A stretch of DNA of 64,000 bases from Apiotrichum sp. Y4204 (Eukaryota > Basidiomycota > Tremellomycetes > Trichosporonales > Trichosporonaceae): assembly GCA_025531455.1 (NCBI GenBank), contig JAMYHL010000078.1, forward strand, positions 62,001-126,000. The letters run 5' to 3'. Below are positions 12,191 through 24,443 of the stretch, piece after piece. A model generated the notes under the pieces. It had not been told where the DNA came from and did no database searches. It was given only the letters and a program-made list of their open reading frames with translations. The translations under genes and the position numbers were made by a program. How positions within the stretch are numbered: position 1 is the first letter of the stretch; each line of letters begins with the position of its first letter.

Positions 12191-13164
12191 ATGCTCTTCA
12201 ACACCCTCCTCGCTGGCGCAGCCATCCTCTCCGGCGTCACCCAGGTCACCGCCTTCGGTCTTTGGAACGGGGAACACTCCCTCCAGAGCAGCTGCAACGG
12301 CTTCCTCGTAGAGGTCGACGGCCGCCCTCAGTGTGCCGACGAGAGCAAGAGGGTCAACATCGACGCCGCTCAGCCTGCCAGCTTTGGTTTCTCCAGTGGC
12401 CGCTACTCCAAGCCGTGAGTATCAATGATTTAGACCACAAGCAAGAGGTATCTCTATTTGCAGCATCTACAGGCGACTGGGTGCCCAAAGTACCGCCACC
12501 GGCCCACGTCCGGTAGTGTTGTCGTTTCTTGCCCCACCATGTGCTTAGATTTCGTGGCTTGGGTCTGAACCCCGTGCCACAACGCTATGCCTGCTCAGTC
12601 CACATGCTGTAGCCCTCGTACTGACAATCCAGTGGCATGAACATCCGCTGCCCCATCAACGATTACTGGTGGGCACAGCCCGACCACACGAACACTCTGT
12701 TGTAAGTATAACTGTCATAAGAACCACCGCTCCTTCACTCACGGTCCAGCTGCTGCACTCCCCCACCCAACTGCCGACGCCCGCCCAAGTGCCCTGACGG
12801 CTACGAGTGGAAACGCCGTTGCTGTGTTCCCTGCGAGACTCCCCCCACCCCTTCCAAGAAGCCCAACCACGGCGGTTACCACGGCAAGTGGAAGAAGCGC
12901 GACACGCAGCTGTCGTTCGACGCCCAGAACTGCCCCGAGCCCCTCTCGGCCTGCTCGATCCCCGGCGTCGAGTCGTCGACCCACTGCGTCGACACCCAGA
13001 ACGACATTGACAACTGCGGTGGCTGTGTCGCGTCGGGCAAGGGTGTCCACTGCGAGACCCTCCCCGGCGTGTACCGCGCCTCCTGCACCCGCGGCGAGTG
13101 CCAGGTTCTCAGCTGCCTCAGCGGCTACCGCTCTGTCAACGGCACCTCGTGTGTCCCCCAGTAA
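12191..13164 (+). CDS. Secreted cysteine-rich CPL1/PriA-domain protein
   Basis: Three exons. Intron 1 is 12415-12632 (218 nt) and intron 2 is 12702-12749 (48 nt). Residues 1-21 (MLFNTLLAGAAILSGVTQVTA) look like a cleavable signal peptide. A central Cys/Pro/Lys-rich stretch (FCCTPPPNCRRPPKCPDG, RRCCVPC) follows. The C-terminal ~95 residues carry the CPL1-like domain pattern: NCPEPLSACSIPG, CVDTQNDIDNCGGCV, GVHCETLPGV, SCTRGECQVLSC and GTSCVPQ at the end. The founding member in Cryptococcus neoformans (Cpl1) is a small secreted protein needed for normal capsule and virulence. PriA proteins are surface/secreted factors of mushrooms. It is predicted to be secreted and disulphide-rich, with no enzymatic function apparent. 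It sits alone between gene-poor stretches. Confidence 0.85.
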
Positions 13165-14053
13165 ACGATATTCAAGACAACCCATTGCCTTGACTCGTTT
13201 GGACTCTTTTTTGATCAGTCTCTATACCTAGATTTCCCCCAACTCTCGTCCGGCACGACATGCTCTCCCTCTCATTTCAAGAACACTTTTAGCTGCTCGA
13301 CATCAATCATTTTGTCTCGTCGTCTTCCCTGCTATATAATTCCTTATTTTGTGTAGCGTCCACCTCCAACCCGCCCAACCACGTCTGTGGCTTTGCTGCG
13401 TCCGTTGGTCTGCGGGCCACGCCTACTCTTCCATCCGTTTTATCCCTAGTATCTCGGCGTGATCTGCAAGCACCGGCAGGCCGGTCTCTCAGCAAGGTAT
13501 GCAAGAAGTGGTAGTCTCAAGCCTTCATGCATGAGCACACCACCGACATCGGTGATGCAACGGCAGCCTCTGCGCGACTGGCCAGACCGAAACCCAAGAC
13601 ATACGTATACATACATATCGTAGGGCACCCCTCTTCTCGTCGCGGAGCGCGACTGGAATCGAGATGAAAATACCTTGGACAGTACAAACCTTTTTGCGCA
13701 GCGAATGACCGAGCACGAAGTGACATGGATGAGCGCGCTGATCGCGACTTGTGCGCGGCACGCGGCACGATGAGCGGTCACTTGTCGATCGCGCTCTGCT
13801 GATCGCTGATCGTTTACAGCCTCAGCGCGCTCAGCGTCGATCAAACGATCAAGCCTCGCAAATCGCGCAGCATTCCAAAGCAGCGAGCACGCCCCGCTCA
13901 TGCCCAAGTCCAGCTTGAACCCAGAATCCAGCATTCTCGCAGAAAGAGCTTTCCCCCAGTGATAGATTGTGCAGAGCGCAGAGCATGCCGAGCGCATCCC
14001 GTCCCGCATCTCCATTCTTGTTGTGTATGCAGGCCAATGTTCTCCGGAACGCT

Positions 14054-14274
14054 GCATTCTGATTCCCAGCCGTGCAGCGCGTACGACGCTTCCTGCGCCC
14101 CTGCGTCCCTGCGCCCGACCGCCCCTGCGGGGGGCGGGGGCGCCGGGGGGGGGGGGGGGGGGGCGNNNNNNNNNNNNNNNNNNNNNNNNNNNNNACGCGG
14201 CATTTTTTTTCCCACCCGGGCAGCGGGTACGCCGCTTCCGGGGCCCCGGCGTCCCCGCGCCCCACCGCCCAACC
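14054..14274. repeat. Duplicated gap flanks (probable misassembly)
   Basis: Bases 14054-14128 and 14200-14274 align without gaps at roughly 80-85% identity, offset by 146 bases across the N run. The right copy differs by substitutions that mostly extend neighbouring homopolymers (for example CTGA to TTTT). This is the pattern of a low-quality read end rather than of biological divergence. Confidence 0.75.
14166..14194. other. Assembly gap (29 N)
   Basis: Run of 29 undetermined bases, preceded by a G homopolymer and followed within 90 bases by long C homopolymers. Confidence 0.99.
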
Positions 14275-14930
14275 CCCCCCCCCCCCCGGCCCGAGCGCCA
14301 ATCCCCCCCCCCCCGAACCTCGAGGGACTCCACTTTCGCAGGCCCAGACACCCGCGCGCCCTGCTCGGAAGCTATCCCTAGCGCCAGCCGATCGAGGTCC
14401 GAGCGGGGCACGTGACGGCTGCCCGCAAGGGATCAAGGGGGTTGGAGGGGTGGGACCCTGCGTACACCCTGGCGGATCGGCGGAGTCATGATATTTAGTC
14501 GGACCCGACGGCTGATGCGGTTGATGCATTGAGGATTCGAGGATGTCCATGTTCACCAGGGCTATATTCTGCACTGTGCGGTCCGCACTCATCCACCCCC
14601 GATAGTCCATCGTTTCGCTCGCTGCGCAAGCGGAGTTTGACACTCGTGGAGGAGAAGATTGCACTCTCGCTCGCGAATTAGGACCGCGGTACCCCGTTTC
14701 AGCTGCGCCACGTCGCCCGATTCCAGCCAAACTCTATCATCTATCATGCGAGGTTCTGCCCGGTCGTCAGGCTCCGACGGACTTGGTTGTCCGATACACT
14801 CTACCGTAGTGATACAATTCAGCGATCGTGGGTCGATACATTATCAATTCACTCCTTGCCCCGTCCCTGCACCCTTGGCATCACGGCCCCTTGCTCCTAA
14901 CTCTGACGCTTGCATTCGACGCGTGACGCG

Positions 14931-14946
14931 TCACGCTGCCTTCTCC
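14931..14946. promoter_or_regulatory. 16-bp perfect palindrome with TGACG half-sites and ACGCGT core
   Basis: GCGTGACGCGTCACGC equals its own reverse complement. It contains TGACGCGTCA (two CRE/bZIP half-sites spaced by CG) overlapping an ACGCGT MluI box. A regulatory role is inferred from the motif only. It lies 3' of the ABC exporter and far from any start codon in the window. Confidence 0.4.
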
Positions 14947-15170
14947 ATCGATCCGCGCGCGTCGAGAAGATATCGATCATCCCCTGGATCCTGCGCGTCA
15001 ACTCTAATCTGCGTGTGCGGTAAGTCCGACGTTCAAATCCACCTGACCCACATGTCCTTTGGTCTGGGCACACCTGATTGCATCGGCAGACTCCAGGGCA
15101 ACTATGACGATGACTATGAACACGATTCTTAACAATATGGGCATTATGGTATGAGATATGAAACGGGCAT

Positions 15171-18100
15171 CTACTGACGAGCACTGAGATTCTGCATCTG
15201 GACAAGCTCGAACTGCAAGGTCAGCTCCGGCCTGGCGGTTTTAACTCACATAAGCACCACCTTTTGCAATGAGCTCGGCATGCGTTCCGCGCTCAATCAC
15301 CGCACCCTCGGACACAAAGTAGATCATGTCGGCGTTTTGGATCGTCGAGAGACGGTGGGCGATCGCTACTACGGAACGACCCTTGGACGCATTGTCGAGT
15401 GCCGCTTGCACGACACGCTCGGATGTCGAGTCGAGGGCGGCGGTGGCTTCGTCCAGAAGGAGGATCTTTGGGTCACGGATGAGCGCACGGGCGATCGCGA
15501 TACGCTGCTTCTGACCGCCGGAGAGCTGCGAGCCCTTGCCACCGACCTCGGTCTCAAAGCCGTCAGGAAGCGACGAGATGAAGTCGTAGATGTTCGCGTC
15601 CTTGCAGGCCTGCACAAGCTCCTCCTCGGTCACCTCCTCCATGGGCTTAGCGGCACCGAGAAGGATGTTAAAGCGGATCGTGCCGGCGTAGAGCGTCGGC
15701 TCCTGAGAGACGAGCGCAAAGAAGGAGCGGTAGCTGGCGAGGTTGATCTCACGGATGTCCACACCGTCCATCGAGACCGAACCGGCTTGCGGGTCGTAGA
15801 ACCGCTCGAGCAGCTGGATAGTGGTCGACTTGCCGCAGCCGGACGGACCCACAAGCGCAACGTACTTGCCAGGCGGCACCTCAATCGACAGCTTGCGAAG
15901 GACACGGACACCAGGGCGCGACGGGTAACGGAAGTGGATGTTCTCGAGGCGCAGGTGGCCCTTGACCTGCGCGGGGTCGAGGACAATGCCGTCTGTAGAA
16001 TCGTCATCAATCTCGGGCTCGTAGTCCAGCAGCTTGAAGAGCGAGCGGGCACCAGAGTTGGCGGACGACGCGTCGGGGACGAACATGAACACATTGCCTG
16101 CTGTCAGTGCATAACCTCAACGGCAGGAATCGCTTCGACTTACCGGCCTGCATGGAAGCGAAGAGAGTAGCGGTGAGGGCCGTGAAGAAGGTGGCCGAGT
16201 CGTAACGCTGCTCGGAGATCCAGAGGGCACCGACATAGAACACCAGCGCCATGGCAAGCATGGCAATGCCCTGCGACACAGCGTAGAGTGCCTGACTGGT
16301 GTACGCCGTCTTTATCGAAATGTTGAAGGGCGTCTGGAGCGACTGGGAGTACAGCCGGTCAATATCCTTTTCACGAGTGAGCGACGCAACAGTGCGCACA
16401 GCACCAGTCGCCTCCGAAGCCATCTGGGCACTAGCAGAGTACCACTTCTTCACCTTCTGCTCCTTCAACACCACGACACGGAGACGAATGTAACCACTCG
16501 AGACGACGAGCGGAATACACGCGATTCCGACGAGAGCAAGCAGGGGTGCGTAGCAGAGACCGATGATGCAACCGCCGAGGAGGGTCGCGATCGACTGGAT
16601 GATGGAGCCGAGAGTGACACCGAACAGGCCCTGCACCTTCTGCGGGTGGTCCGAAAGACTGGAGGTGACGGCGCCAGTGGCGTTCTCATCCTCATCGAAC
16701 CACTCGACATCGTGGCGCATGACGGCGCGGAAAGCGAGGCGGCGCAGACGTGTGATGAGCTCCCAGCCGGTGCGGGAAAAGCCGGCCTGCTGGAACCAGA
16801 TGGCAATGGCGGCAATGATGGAGACAATGAAGTACCACAGAGCTTTGTGGCGAAGAGCGTCCTTAAGCTGGGGACCAGGGAGGGCAAAGTCACCCATAGC
16901 CTTGCCGAAGAGGATGGCAAGCGCAGGGTAGATCATACCCGAGCAGACGGCGCCGATAGTACCGAGAGTGTACCACTTCCAGTGAGCGCTGTTAAGTTTG
17001 ATGAGACGGATAAAGAGGCGTGAGAAGGGAATCTTGGCTTCGGCGGCAGCAGCTTCCTCACGGCGGAGGCGCTGCTGGTCGAGCATGGCCGAGGCGACGG
17101 AACGACCGGTGACCGAACGCTGGAGGCTGAGACCAATCTTCTCCTTGACAGGCGAGCCAGGAACAGCGTCAACGTCCTCCTCCTCGTCCGAGTCTACGTC
17201 GACGTCGGCCGAGGCCTTCTCGGCAGCAGTCTGGGAGAGCTTCTGGTTGGCGACAAGCTGGGCGTACGCGCCGTCGGGGATGGCAAGGAGCGACTCGTGT
17301 GTGCCTTGCTCGAGAATCTCACCGTCGCCCATAACCAGAATCTTGTCCGCGTCCCTGATCGTGGCAAGGCGGTGCGCGACGACAATAGTGGTACGGCCGA
17401 TGGCAGCCTTGTCAAGAGCATTCTGGACGACACGCTCGGAGAGACCGTCGAGAGCGGAAGTGGCTTCGTCAAGGAGGAGGATCTTGGGGTCTGAAACAAT
17501 CGCACGGGCAATAGCAACACGCTGCTTCTGGCCACCAGACAGCAACATCCCACGTTCACCGACAATAGTGTCGTATCCCTCGGGAAGCTTTGAGATGAAA
17601 CCGTCCGCGTTGGCAGCGACACATGCCTTCTTGACGAGCTCGAAACGCTCCTCATCAGGGGCGGTCTCCCACTTGGAGCCAATAAGACCGTGCTCAACGT
17701 TACCGCGCACAGTGGTCGCAAACAGCACTGGCTCCTGCGACACGAGACCAATCTGCTGGCGGTACCAGGTCAGGTTCAAAGAGCGAACATCGCGGCCGTC
17801 GAGCTTGACAGCACCAGCTGCGGGGTCGTAGAAACGTTCGATGAGCTGTATAACGGTCGACTTGCCGGAACCGGAAGCACCGACAAGAGCACACGTCTTG
17901 CCTTCCTCGAACGTCGTGGTCAGACCCTTGAGAATGGGAATGTTAGGACGCGAGGGGTAGTGGAACTTGACGTCCTCGAACGCAATGGTACCAATAACGT
18001 CGGCAGGCTTCTCACCCCCGGGGTCAGACGAGTCGATGGCAGGGACACGGTCAATGGTCTCGAAGAGCTTGGCAGCGGCGGCCTGGGCCTTGGTGACAGT

Positions 18101-19740
18101 CTGGATCTCAGGCGCGACCATGGCCATAGAGAAGGAACCGATGAGGACGGACATGAACGCTGGGGTGAGCAGGATCTCCAAAACACAGACCTACCGTTGA
18201 TAACCTGGCCAACGTTCGCCTCGCCATTGTACACGAGGATACCACCGTAGAAGAACGCGAGAGCATAGGCAGAGTAGATGGCGAAGACTGGCGTGAGCGA
18301 CACTCTCCAACTGGACACCTACACATGACGGCCAAACCACTGCCCTCAATCATGGCGCCCTTGATGCCCGCGTTGCGGCTAAGGCTGACATTCTTGTCAT
18401 AGTTGTGGCCAAGCAGCTTCGCAGTGGCAAAGGCTTTGACCGTACGGATCGACGAAATGACCTCCTCGGCGATAGTACCGCCGCGCGAGACGAATTGCAG
18501 CGACTTTGTCGTAAACTTGGACATGGCGAAGCCCATGATACCGCCACAGATCATGATGACCGGCAGGATAGCCGTCATGGCCCCAGCGAGCTTGGGCAAG
18601 CGGATGTACGCCAGGACGAAACCAGTGACAAACGTCGCCAGGAAGGACAGGGCAATTGGCACCTTTTCGCTAAGACCCTGCTGAACGAGGTGGCAGTCTG
18701 TCTGAATACGCGTCGCGACTTCACCAGCACCGAGGTCATCAAAGTAGGCAATCTGGTGTGAGTAGAATCCAGGTAGCTTTCACTCACCTCTTGACGCATG
18801 ACGGCCTGGAGATACAGTTGACGGATACGACGTCCCTGGCGTTCCGAGGTCCAGTTCCAGATGACCATGTAGCCGTAGATACAGACGGCCATGCCAAGAC
18901 CGATACTGCGAGTGAGTTTCTTACGAGTGGACCAGAACTCACGCCATGAGATAAAGAGCATCGTCGCCGGCTTCCTTCTTGATCATCTTCTTTGCTCCGG
19001 CCAGCAACCCCGCGACTTCATCGGCGGACACCGGGCGGCCAAGAATTGTCTCTCCATATTCGAGATTCTCGCTGACAATCACAACCTTTTGGAATTCTGG
19101 CGTCAGCAGGGCAAAGATCCGCAGCTACATCGGGTCAGCGCCGGAGCTCACCGGTGAATGTATTCGACAGACGGCCAAAGATGAGCGTCATGAGAGGAGC
19201 GGCGGCACCGGACGCGATGGCGAGGAGGATGCCGACAAAGTTGATCATCATCTCAAACTTGGTTGCGTAGCGGAACAGCTTGGTGATGGGGACGGGCTTG
19301 ATGAGGTCGGTTGCGTCCTCCTCCTCGCCCTCGGGCTTCTTCTTCTTGCTGAACAGGCCCTTCTTCTTTGGCGCAACGGGAGTGGCAGCACGAGGGGTCG
19401 GGATCCGGTCGTCTTTGCCGGCGACGCTGGAGCGCACACTACGCTTCTCGGCGTCGCCACTTCCCGACGGAGCGAGTGTGTGCGCCGAGGAGGGCAGACC
19501 CTCCTTCTGGTTCTCTCTGTTCTCGACATGCAGCTCGGACGCCTTGTCAGAAGTGGAGAAACCGTTCAGCTCGTCGGACTTTTGGCGCTCGATGCGCTGC
19601 TGCTCAGTCTTCTCGTCGATAATGTTCTCCTCGACGATCTCGGCGGCTTGCGCCTCGGTCTCACTCGCGAGCGCCGGGAGTGGTGCGGGGCCAGGCACGG
19701 GAGCTCCGGCCGCTCCGGGGGCGGAGCCCAGTGCGGACAT
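15171..19740 (-). CDS. MDR1: ABC multidrug exporter, ABCB/Mdr1 (P-glycoprotein-like) full transporter
   Basis: Plasma-membrane ATP-driven efflux pump for hydrophobic compounds, about 1,390 residues. It begins at ATG 19740 with a ~150-residue charged cytosolic N-terminus. TMD1 follows (RQLYLQAVMRQE, GFVLAYIR). NBD1 has Walker A GASGSGKST, signature LSGGQKQR and Walker B ILLLDEATSALD. After a linker come TMD2 and NBD2, with Walker A GPSGCGKST, LSGGQKQR and ILLLDEATAALD. TMD1 is cut by several introns between about 18170 and 19150; another intron is 16098-16143. The frame runs into a stop at 15241, but a 37-nt intron (15213-15249) restores the normal ending GAYFELVQMQNLSARQ with TAG at 15171-15173. 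Both ATP sites look competent. It resembles Cryptococcus Mdr1, but the substrate cannot be read from sequence. Confidence 0.92.
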
Positions 19741-22395
19741 GGTGGAGGTGGAGGGAGTGGCGGGGTTCAGAGGGGAGGGAATGGGCGAGCGGAGGGGAAG
19801 GGGGGAGTGAAATTAAAGGAAGGGCGTGTTGGGAGACACGGCGGCGAAGAGTAAGGAGCGTGTCTGGGTGAAGTGGGTCGGAATGTGAATGGAAAGAATG
19901 CAACAATGAGGCCTGATGATATGGGCAGCTGCAAGAGCAACAGCGGCAACGAGCGAGCAATCAGATCAAGACGCCAAGTCGATCAAACCTGGATCGTGCT
20001 GGCGGGCTGGACTTTTGTTGCAAGGTGGGGGTAGTACGGCCGCCGTGAGTCTGAGCGCGGTCAGGTGGGTCAAGGTGGCTGTGGCCGACGGGGACGCAGT
20101 GGTGGGGAACAGGGACAGCGACTTGGTGGGCGGCCTGCTGAGGGGCAGATTCTTGACAAGGGGCCACAGGAACACAGCGCTCTAAAGCGAAATGCAAGTA
20201 GATCCGGGCGCTACGGATCGAATGATCGTGCACGGATCAAAGCCGATAAGCACAGAAAAACGGAATGCGAAGAGCAGGTCGGAGGATGGAGGATGAGTGA
20301 TGGTGTGGAGACTGATATTTCCGTCCTCTTGATTGCAGCCTGCTGTGACAAGCTTATTGCTGATTATTTGGACCGTAGTTGTCCGAGAGGCACGCAGACG
20401 CAATCGCCTCGGCAGTCAACACGAAACAAGCAGCAAGCTCTTTGCAGCTAGCAGGTCAACTTGCTTTTGATTGCACGATGTCCGCTGCCAAGAATTGTTT
20501 GTGGTCACCGGGAATGCCGAGTCGTTCCTCGGAGGCGGGTCTGCCGTGGGCAGGTAGATGTTTGCGTGGAATCGGGAGCCACTCGGTAACCCCCCGGACG
20601 AAATAGGGAATCGAGATGGGAACCGTGTGTGGCGTTCGGTAAGTGACCAAATGGCCGCGTCTACAGGGTCACAAGTGCACAAAACAAAAGGGGTGTGCCG
20701 TCCTGTGCGGGGTAACTAGACAACGAGACACAAGTGGCCGGCCGTCTCGTGGTCGAGTCGGAAAAAAGAGAGAGAGAGAGACTCGGAGCTCGCGACTTGC
20801 GACAAGAAACAAAGTGTGGACAGCAGGGTGCAATTTCTTGTATCGTGCGTTGCAAGTGGCGAAGAAGTACCAAAAGTGTTGGGAGATTGAGAAGGGAGAC
20901 CGACTGATGCATGTGATAAACAAAGGTAGTTTGCGCAGTGGTTGATATAGGAAGGGCTCTCCTCCCGATCGAAAACGCGGGCCCCAAGGTTACTCCACAG
21001 CACGACTGGATCTCGGATCCGACTCTCGAGTTGACTGGACTCGCGGCCTTCCCTTTCGGTCTCCTGAGACACCGCGCGTACCGCTGCACCAGCCCACTTG
21101 CACGCGATCCCACGGCGACCGCGCGGTACACACCTGATCGGTGCGACGCCGGGCGGTGCTTGGTGCATGGCAGACAATTGAGGCATGCTTTGGGGCCTTG
21201 GGGCATGCTTTCGGTCCCGGACCCGGTGGTGGGAGACTGAAATAGAGCGCAGAAGATCAATCAATGGATCAATAGAATGGCACACGGTCATGTACAGTCA
21301 CCTCTCGGCACGCGGGGCGTACTGATACACGACTGCAGATCAATCGCACCGAGGAGATCATCATCCGCCAAGACTTTTGGATGTATAATGTACACGTATA
21401 GCTGACTGGATCGCTGGCGTCTGGCCAGTGCATTATTATCTCGAGAGTAAGAAAGTCACGATGCACGACGGTCGCCGAAAGATCACACGATCTCCATCCA
21501 TCCATCTCGCTCGTCACCAGCTCACCAGTTGCTCCACTCGCACCGTCAGCGTCAGCAAGGTTGACGCGGCCCGCGCCACTCGCGCCACAAGGCCACATGG
21601 GCAGTGCACAAGCATTCCATGCATTCCACGGATCTCGGAGGCTCTCGGCGGGCTTCGTTCGCTGAGCGCTGCGGGCTGCGGGCTGCGGGCTGCGGGCATG
21701 GCACCCCGCTAGCGATAATCGTGCTATTCCGTGTTTGCCGACCAGATTCCAGCTTCAGGAACAGGAGTGCTACTCTTTTAGACAACAAACGAGCTGGTGA
21801 GAATCTTCTTCGTCTGTTCCCCAGTCATCCGATCTATATATCTCGTCGACGCGCGTCGAGTTGTCAATGGTCGACTCTTGGCCTCTTGGCCCTTGGTCAT
21901 CGTGGATCTATTCGACACCGGTTCCCCATACCCCAAGACGAAGTCGGGGCCGAGGCGCCGATCGCAGGCATTGATGTGCGGCGTGATGGAGTCGACGTGG
22001 TATGTGATGTGGACATTCGACGTTCGACGTCCTCGACACGACGACGCTACGTGCACAACGTCGTCTTAGTTGATGGGGCATCCTTATTGACTCAAATGTC
22101 CGGGCGCCGAGAAGTGGTTAAGCCGCGCACATGCCACCGCCAGTACATTTACCACATCTACCATGTCCGCTAGCTGAATCACAAATGCATGCCGTCTATA
22201 CTGCTGGATGCCGGCGCTCAGGCTAGCCAAAGGAGGTCCGGCGCCCGGCGGATGGCGGGAGCTCATCACCGTCGCCGCCTGCATTACTCATTACCGTCAC
22301 TCCCTGCACCTGTGCATCCTACACTGCGCGTCACTCGCTGCCGCCACCGGCGCCGTGGGTGCCGCACATACTGCGTCGTCTGCTTCCGTCGTCGC
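19741..22395. other. Intergenic region between MDR1 and RLI1
   Basis: This contains the MDR1 upstream region and RLI1 3' flank. It holds a (GA)n tract near 20765-20780, a (GCTGCGG)4 tandem repeat near 21668-21697 and a 14-bp palindrome TCGACGCGCGTCGA at 21846-21859. Open frames are short and of non-coding composition. No gene was recognised. Confidence 0.5.
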
Positions 22396-24443
22396 TTACT
22401 CGACGAAGAAGTATGAGCCGCTCGCCTTCTGCTCTTTATCCAACTGCGAGTTAAGCTTGTTGACACGCGGACGGAACGAGTTGGGGTCGCGACGGAAACT
22501 GGACGTCAGTGAGGTTCTTCTTGGCGCAACGCAGCTTCCAACTCACGTGACACCGAGGCTCTGCAGGAACCGGTTGAAACCACTGAGGAGACCCTCGGGC
22601 TTGCGCGCGACAGCCTCCTTACCCGGCTGGCCGTCGAACACGATAACACGGTCGGCGAGGTAGGTAGCCATGATAAAGTCGTGCTCGACGATGAAGGCGG
22701 TGCGTTTCGACGACATGACAAACTTCTTGATGACCTTGGAGGCGTGGATACGCTGCTCCGAGTCGAGGTAGGCGGACGGCTCGTCGATAAGGAGAACGTC
22801 GGCGGGAACACCAAGCACGAGGGCGATGGCCACACGCTGCAGCTCACCACCGGACAGAGTCTGCACCTCCTGGTCCATCAAGGGCTCAAGGTTCATGGGC
22901 TTGACAACGTCGGCGTTGAACTGCGGGTGCATGAACATGGCCTTGATACGCTTCAGGAGCAGCATGCGCACAGTGCCGGGGAACTTGGGGGAGACTGGGG
23001 TCAGCGGGGAAATAACGGGCGGAAAAAAAAAAGCAAAGGAAGCGAGAATCCCTCACATCCAGCGCAAACATAAACTCACTCGTCTGGGGCTTCATCGACA
23101 CACGCAGCTCAATCTTCTCCTTCTCGTTGTCCGGCTCAAGCTTGCCACCGAGAAGCTTGACAAGAGTCGTCTTGCCCATACCGTTCTCTCCGAGAAGAAC
23201 GATGATTTCCGAGTCGGAGAAGTCACCAGACTCGACCTGGAGGTGGAAGCCACCAAGCGTCTTGGACATGGCGGGGTACTGGACGGTCTGGGTCTTGGGG
23301 GCAAGTACATCGTCGACAGTCTCGGCGATGCGGAAAGTAAGGGACTCGTCACGAAAACGGAGGTTCTCGGTGGGGATCATGCCGTCGAGGAAGACGTTGA
23401 TACCCTCACGAACACCGTACGGCAGAGTAACGACACCGTAGGTACCGGGGACACCGTAGAAGACACAGATAAAGTCGGAGAGGTAGTCAAGGGTGGACAA
23501 GTCGTGCTCGACGACAATGACGTAGTTTGTGGCCGTGACGAGACCGCGAATGACACGGGCAGCGGAGAGACGCTGGCGGATATCGAGATACGACGAGGGC
23601 TCGTCGAACATGTAGACGTCGGCCTTGCGGACCGCGGCAATAGCAATGGCGAAACGCTGGAGCTCACCACCCGAGAGCTGCGAGACCTCACGGTCCTGGA
23701 GATGAGCGAGCTCAAGGTCCTCCTCGAGCTGCGTGCGGTTGTCCATCTCGGTCTGGCGGTCGAACATCTTGCCGACGGTCATGTTGGGAACCTTGATGGA
23801 GCGGGGGATCTGGTCGACATACTGGGGCTTGGTGACGGCCTTGATGTCGTCCTCGAGAACACGGGTGAAGAAGTTTTGCAGGTCAGAGCCACGGAAGTAG
23901 CGGATAATGTCAGTCCACTCGGGCGGGTTGTCGAAGCGACCAAGGTTGGGCTTGAGCTTGCCGGACAGCACCTTGAGCGCCGTCGACTTTCCAATACCGT
24001 TCGTGCCAACAAGACCAAGGACCTGGCCGGGACGCGGGGTCGGGAGACGGTGGAGCTTGAACGCGTTTGCGGCGTAACGGTGGGTAACGTGGGACTCGAG
24101 ATTGGTGGGAAGGTTGAGAATGGTGATGGCCTCGAAGGGGCACTTCTTCACACAAATACCACATCCAATACACAGCTCCTCCGAGATGAACGCCTTCTTG
24201 TCCGACGGTGTCACCTCAATACACAGCTTGCCCATCTTGACGACGGGGCACGAGCGCTTGCATTCCTGGCGACTAGGGGTCAGTGGAGGGATCGCGATGG
24301 AGAGCACAAAAACACGCGTACCATTTCTTGGGCTTGCACTGCGATGTTAGCTATGTTCTCGCGTGTAGCCATAGCTTCTATACACAATCGCCACTCACCT
24401 TGTCGTCCGAGACGATGGCAATACGGGTCAGCTTGTCGGACAT
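22396..24443 (-). CDS. RLI1: Ribosome recycling ATPase ABCE1/Rli1
   Basis: Essential cytosolic Fe-S ABC protein that splits 80S/post-termination ribosomes with eRF1 or Dom34. Five exons. Exon 1 (ATG 24443) encodes [15 protein letters not shown]. Exon 2 is only 17 nt (24322-24338) and encodes CKPKK plus two bases of the next Cys. Exon 3 gives [20 protein letters not shown] and the second 4Fe-4S motif [16 protein letters not shown]. It then gives NBD1 ([29 protein letters not shown]) and NBD2 Walker A (GENGMGKTT). After an intron at about 22990-23084 come [18 protein letters not shown] and [13 protein letters not shown] last short intron near 22503-22546 joins [19 protein letters not shown]. 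The gene ends SYFFVE, TAA 22396-22398. All eight cluster cysteines and both ATP sites are present. Confidence 0.97.

Larger units (their letters stand above)
13165..15170. other. Intergenic region with scaffold gap
   Basis: It holds the 3' flank of the CPL1-like gene, a GATC-rich patch (about 13790-13860), the N gap with homopolymeric flanks, a 16-bp palindrome (14931-14946) and the 3' flank of the ABC exporter. Open frames that cross the N run are artefacts. No gene was recognised. Confidence 0.6.

Noticed and set aside
13446..14730. Open frames running through the N gap
   Set aside because: They rely on undetermined bases and homopolymer artefacts.
15005..15060. tRNA candidate (B-box-like GTTCAAATCC)
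   Set aside because: Flanking bases cannot form the T stem and no A box lies upstream.
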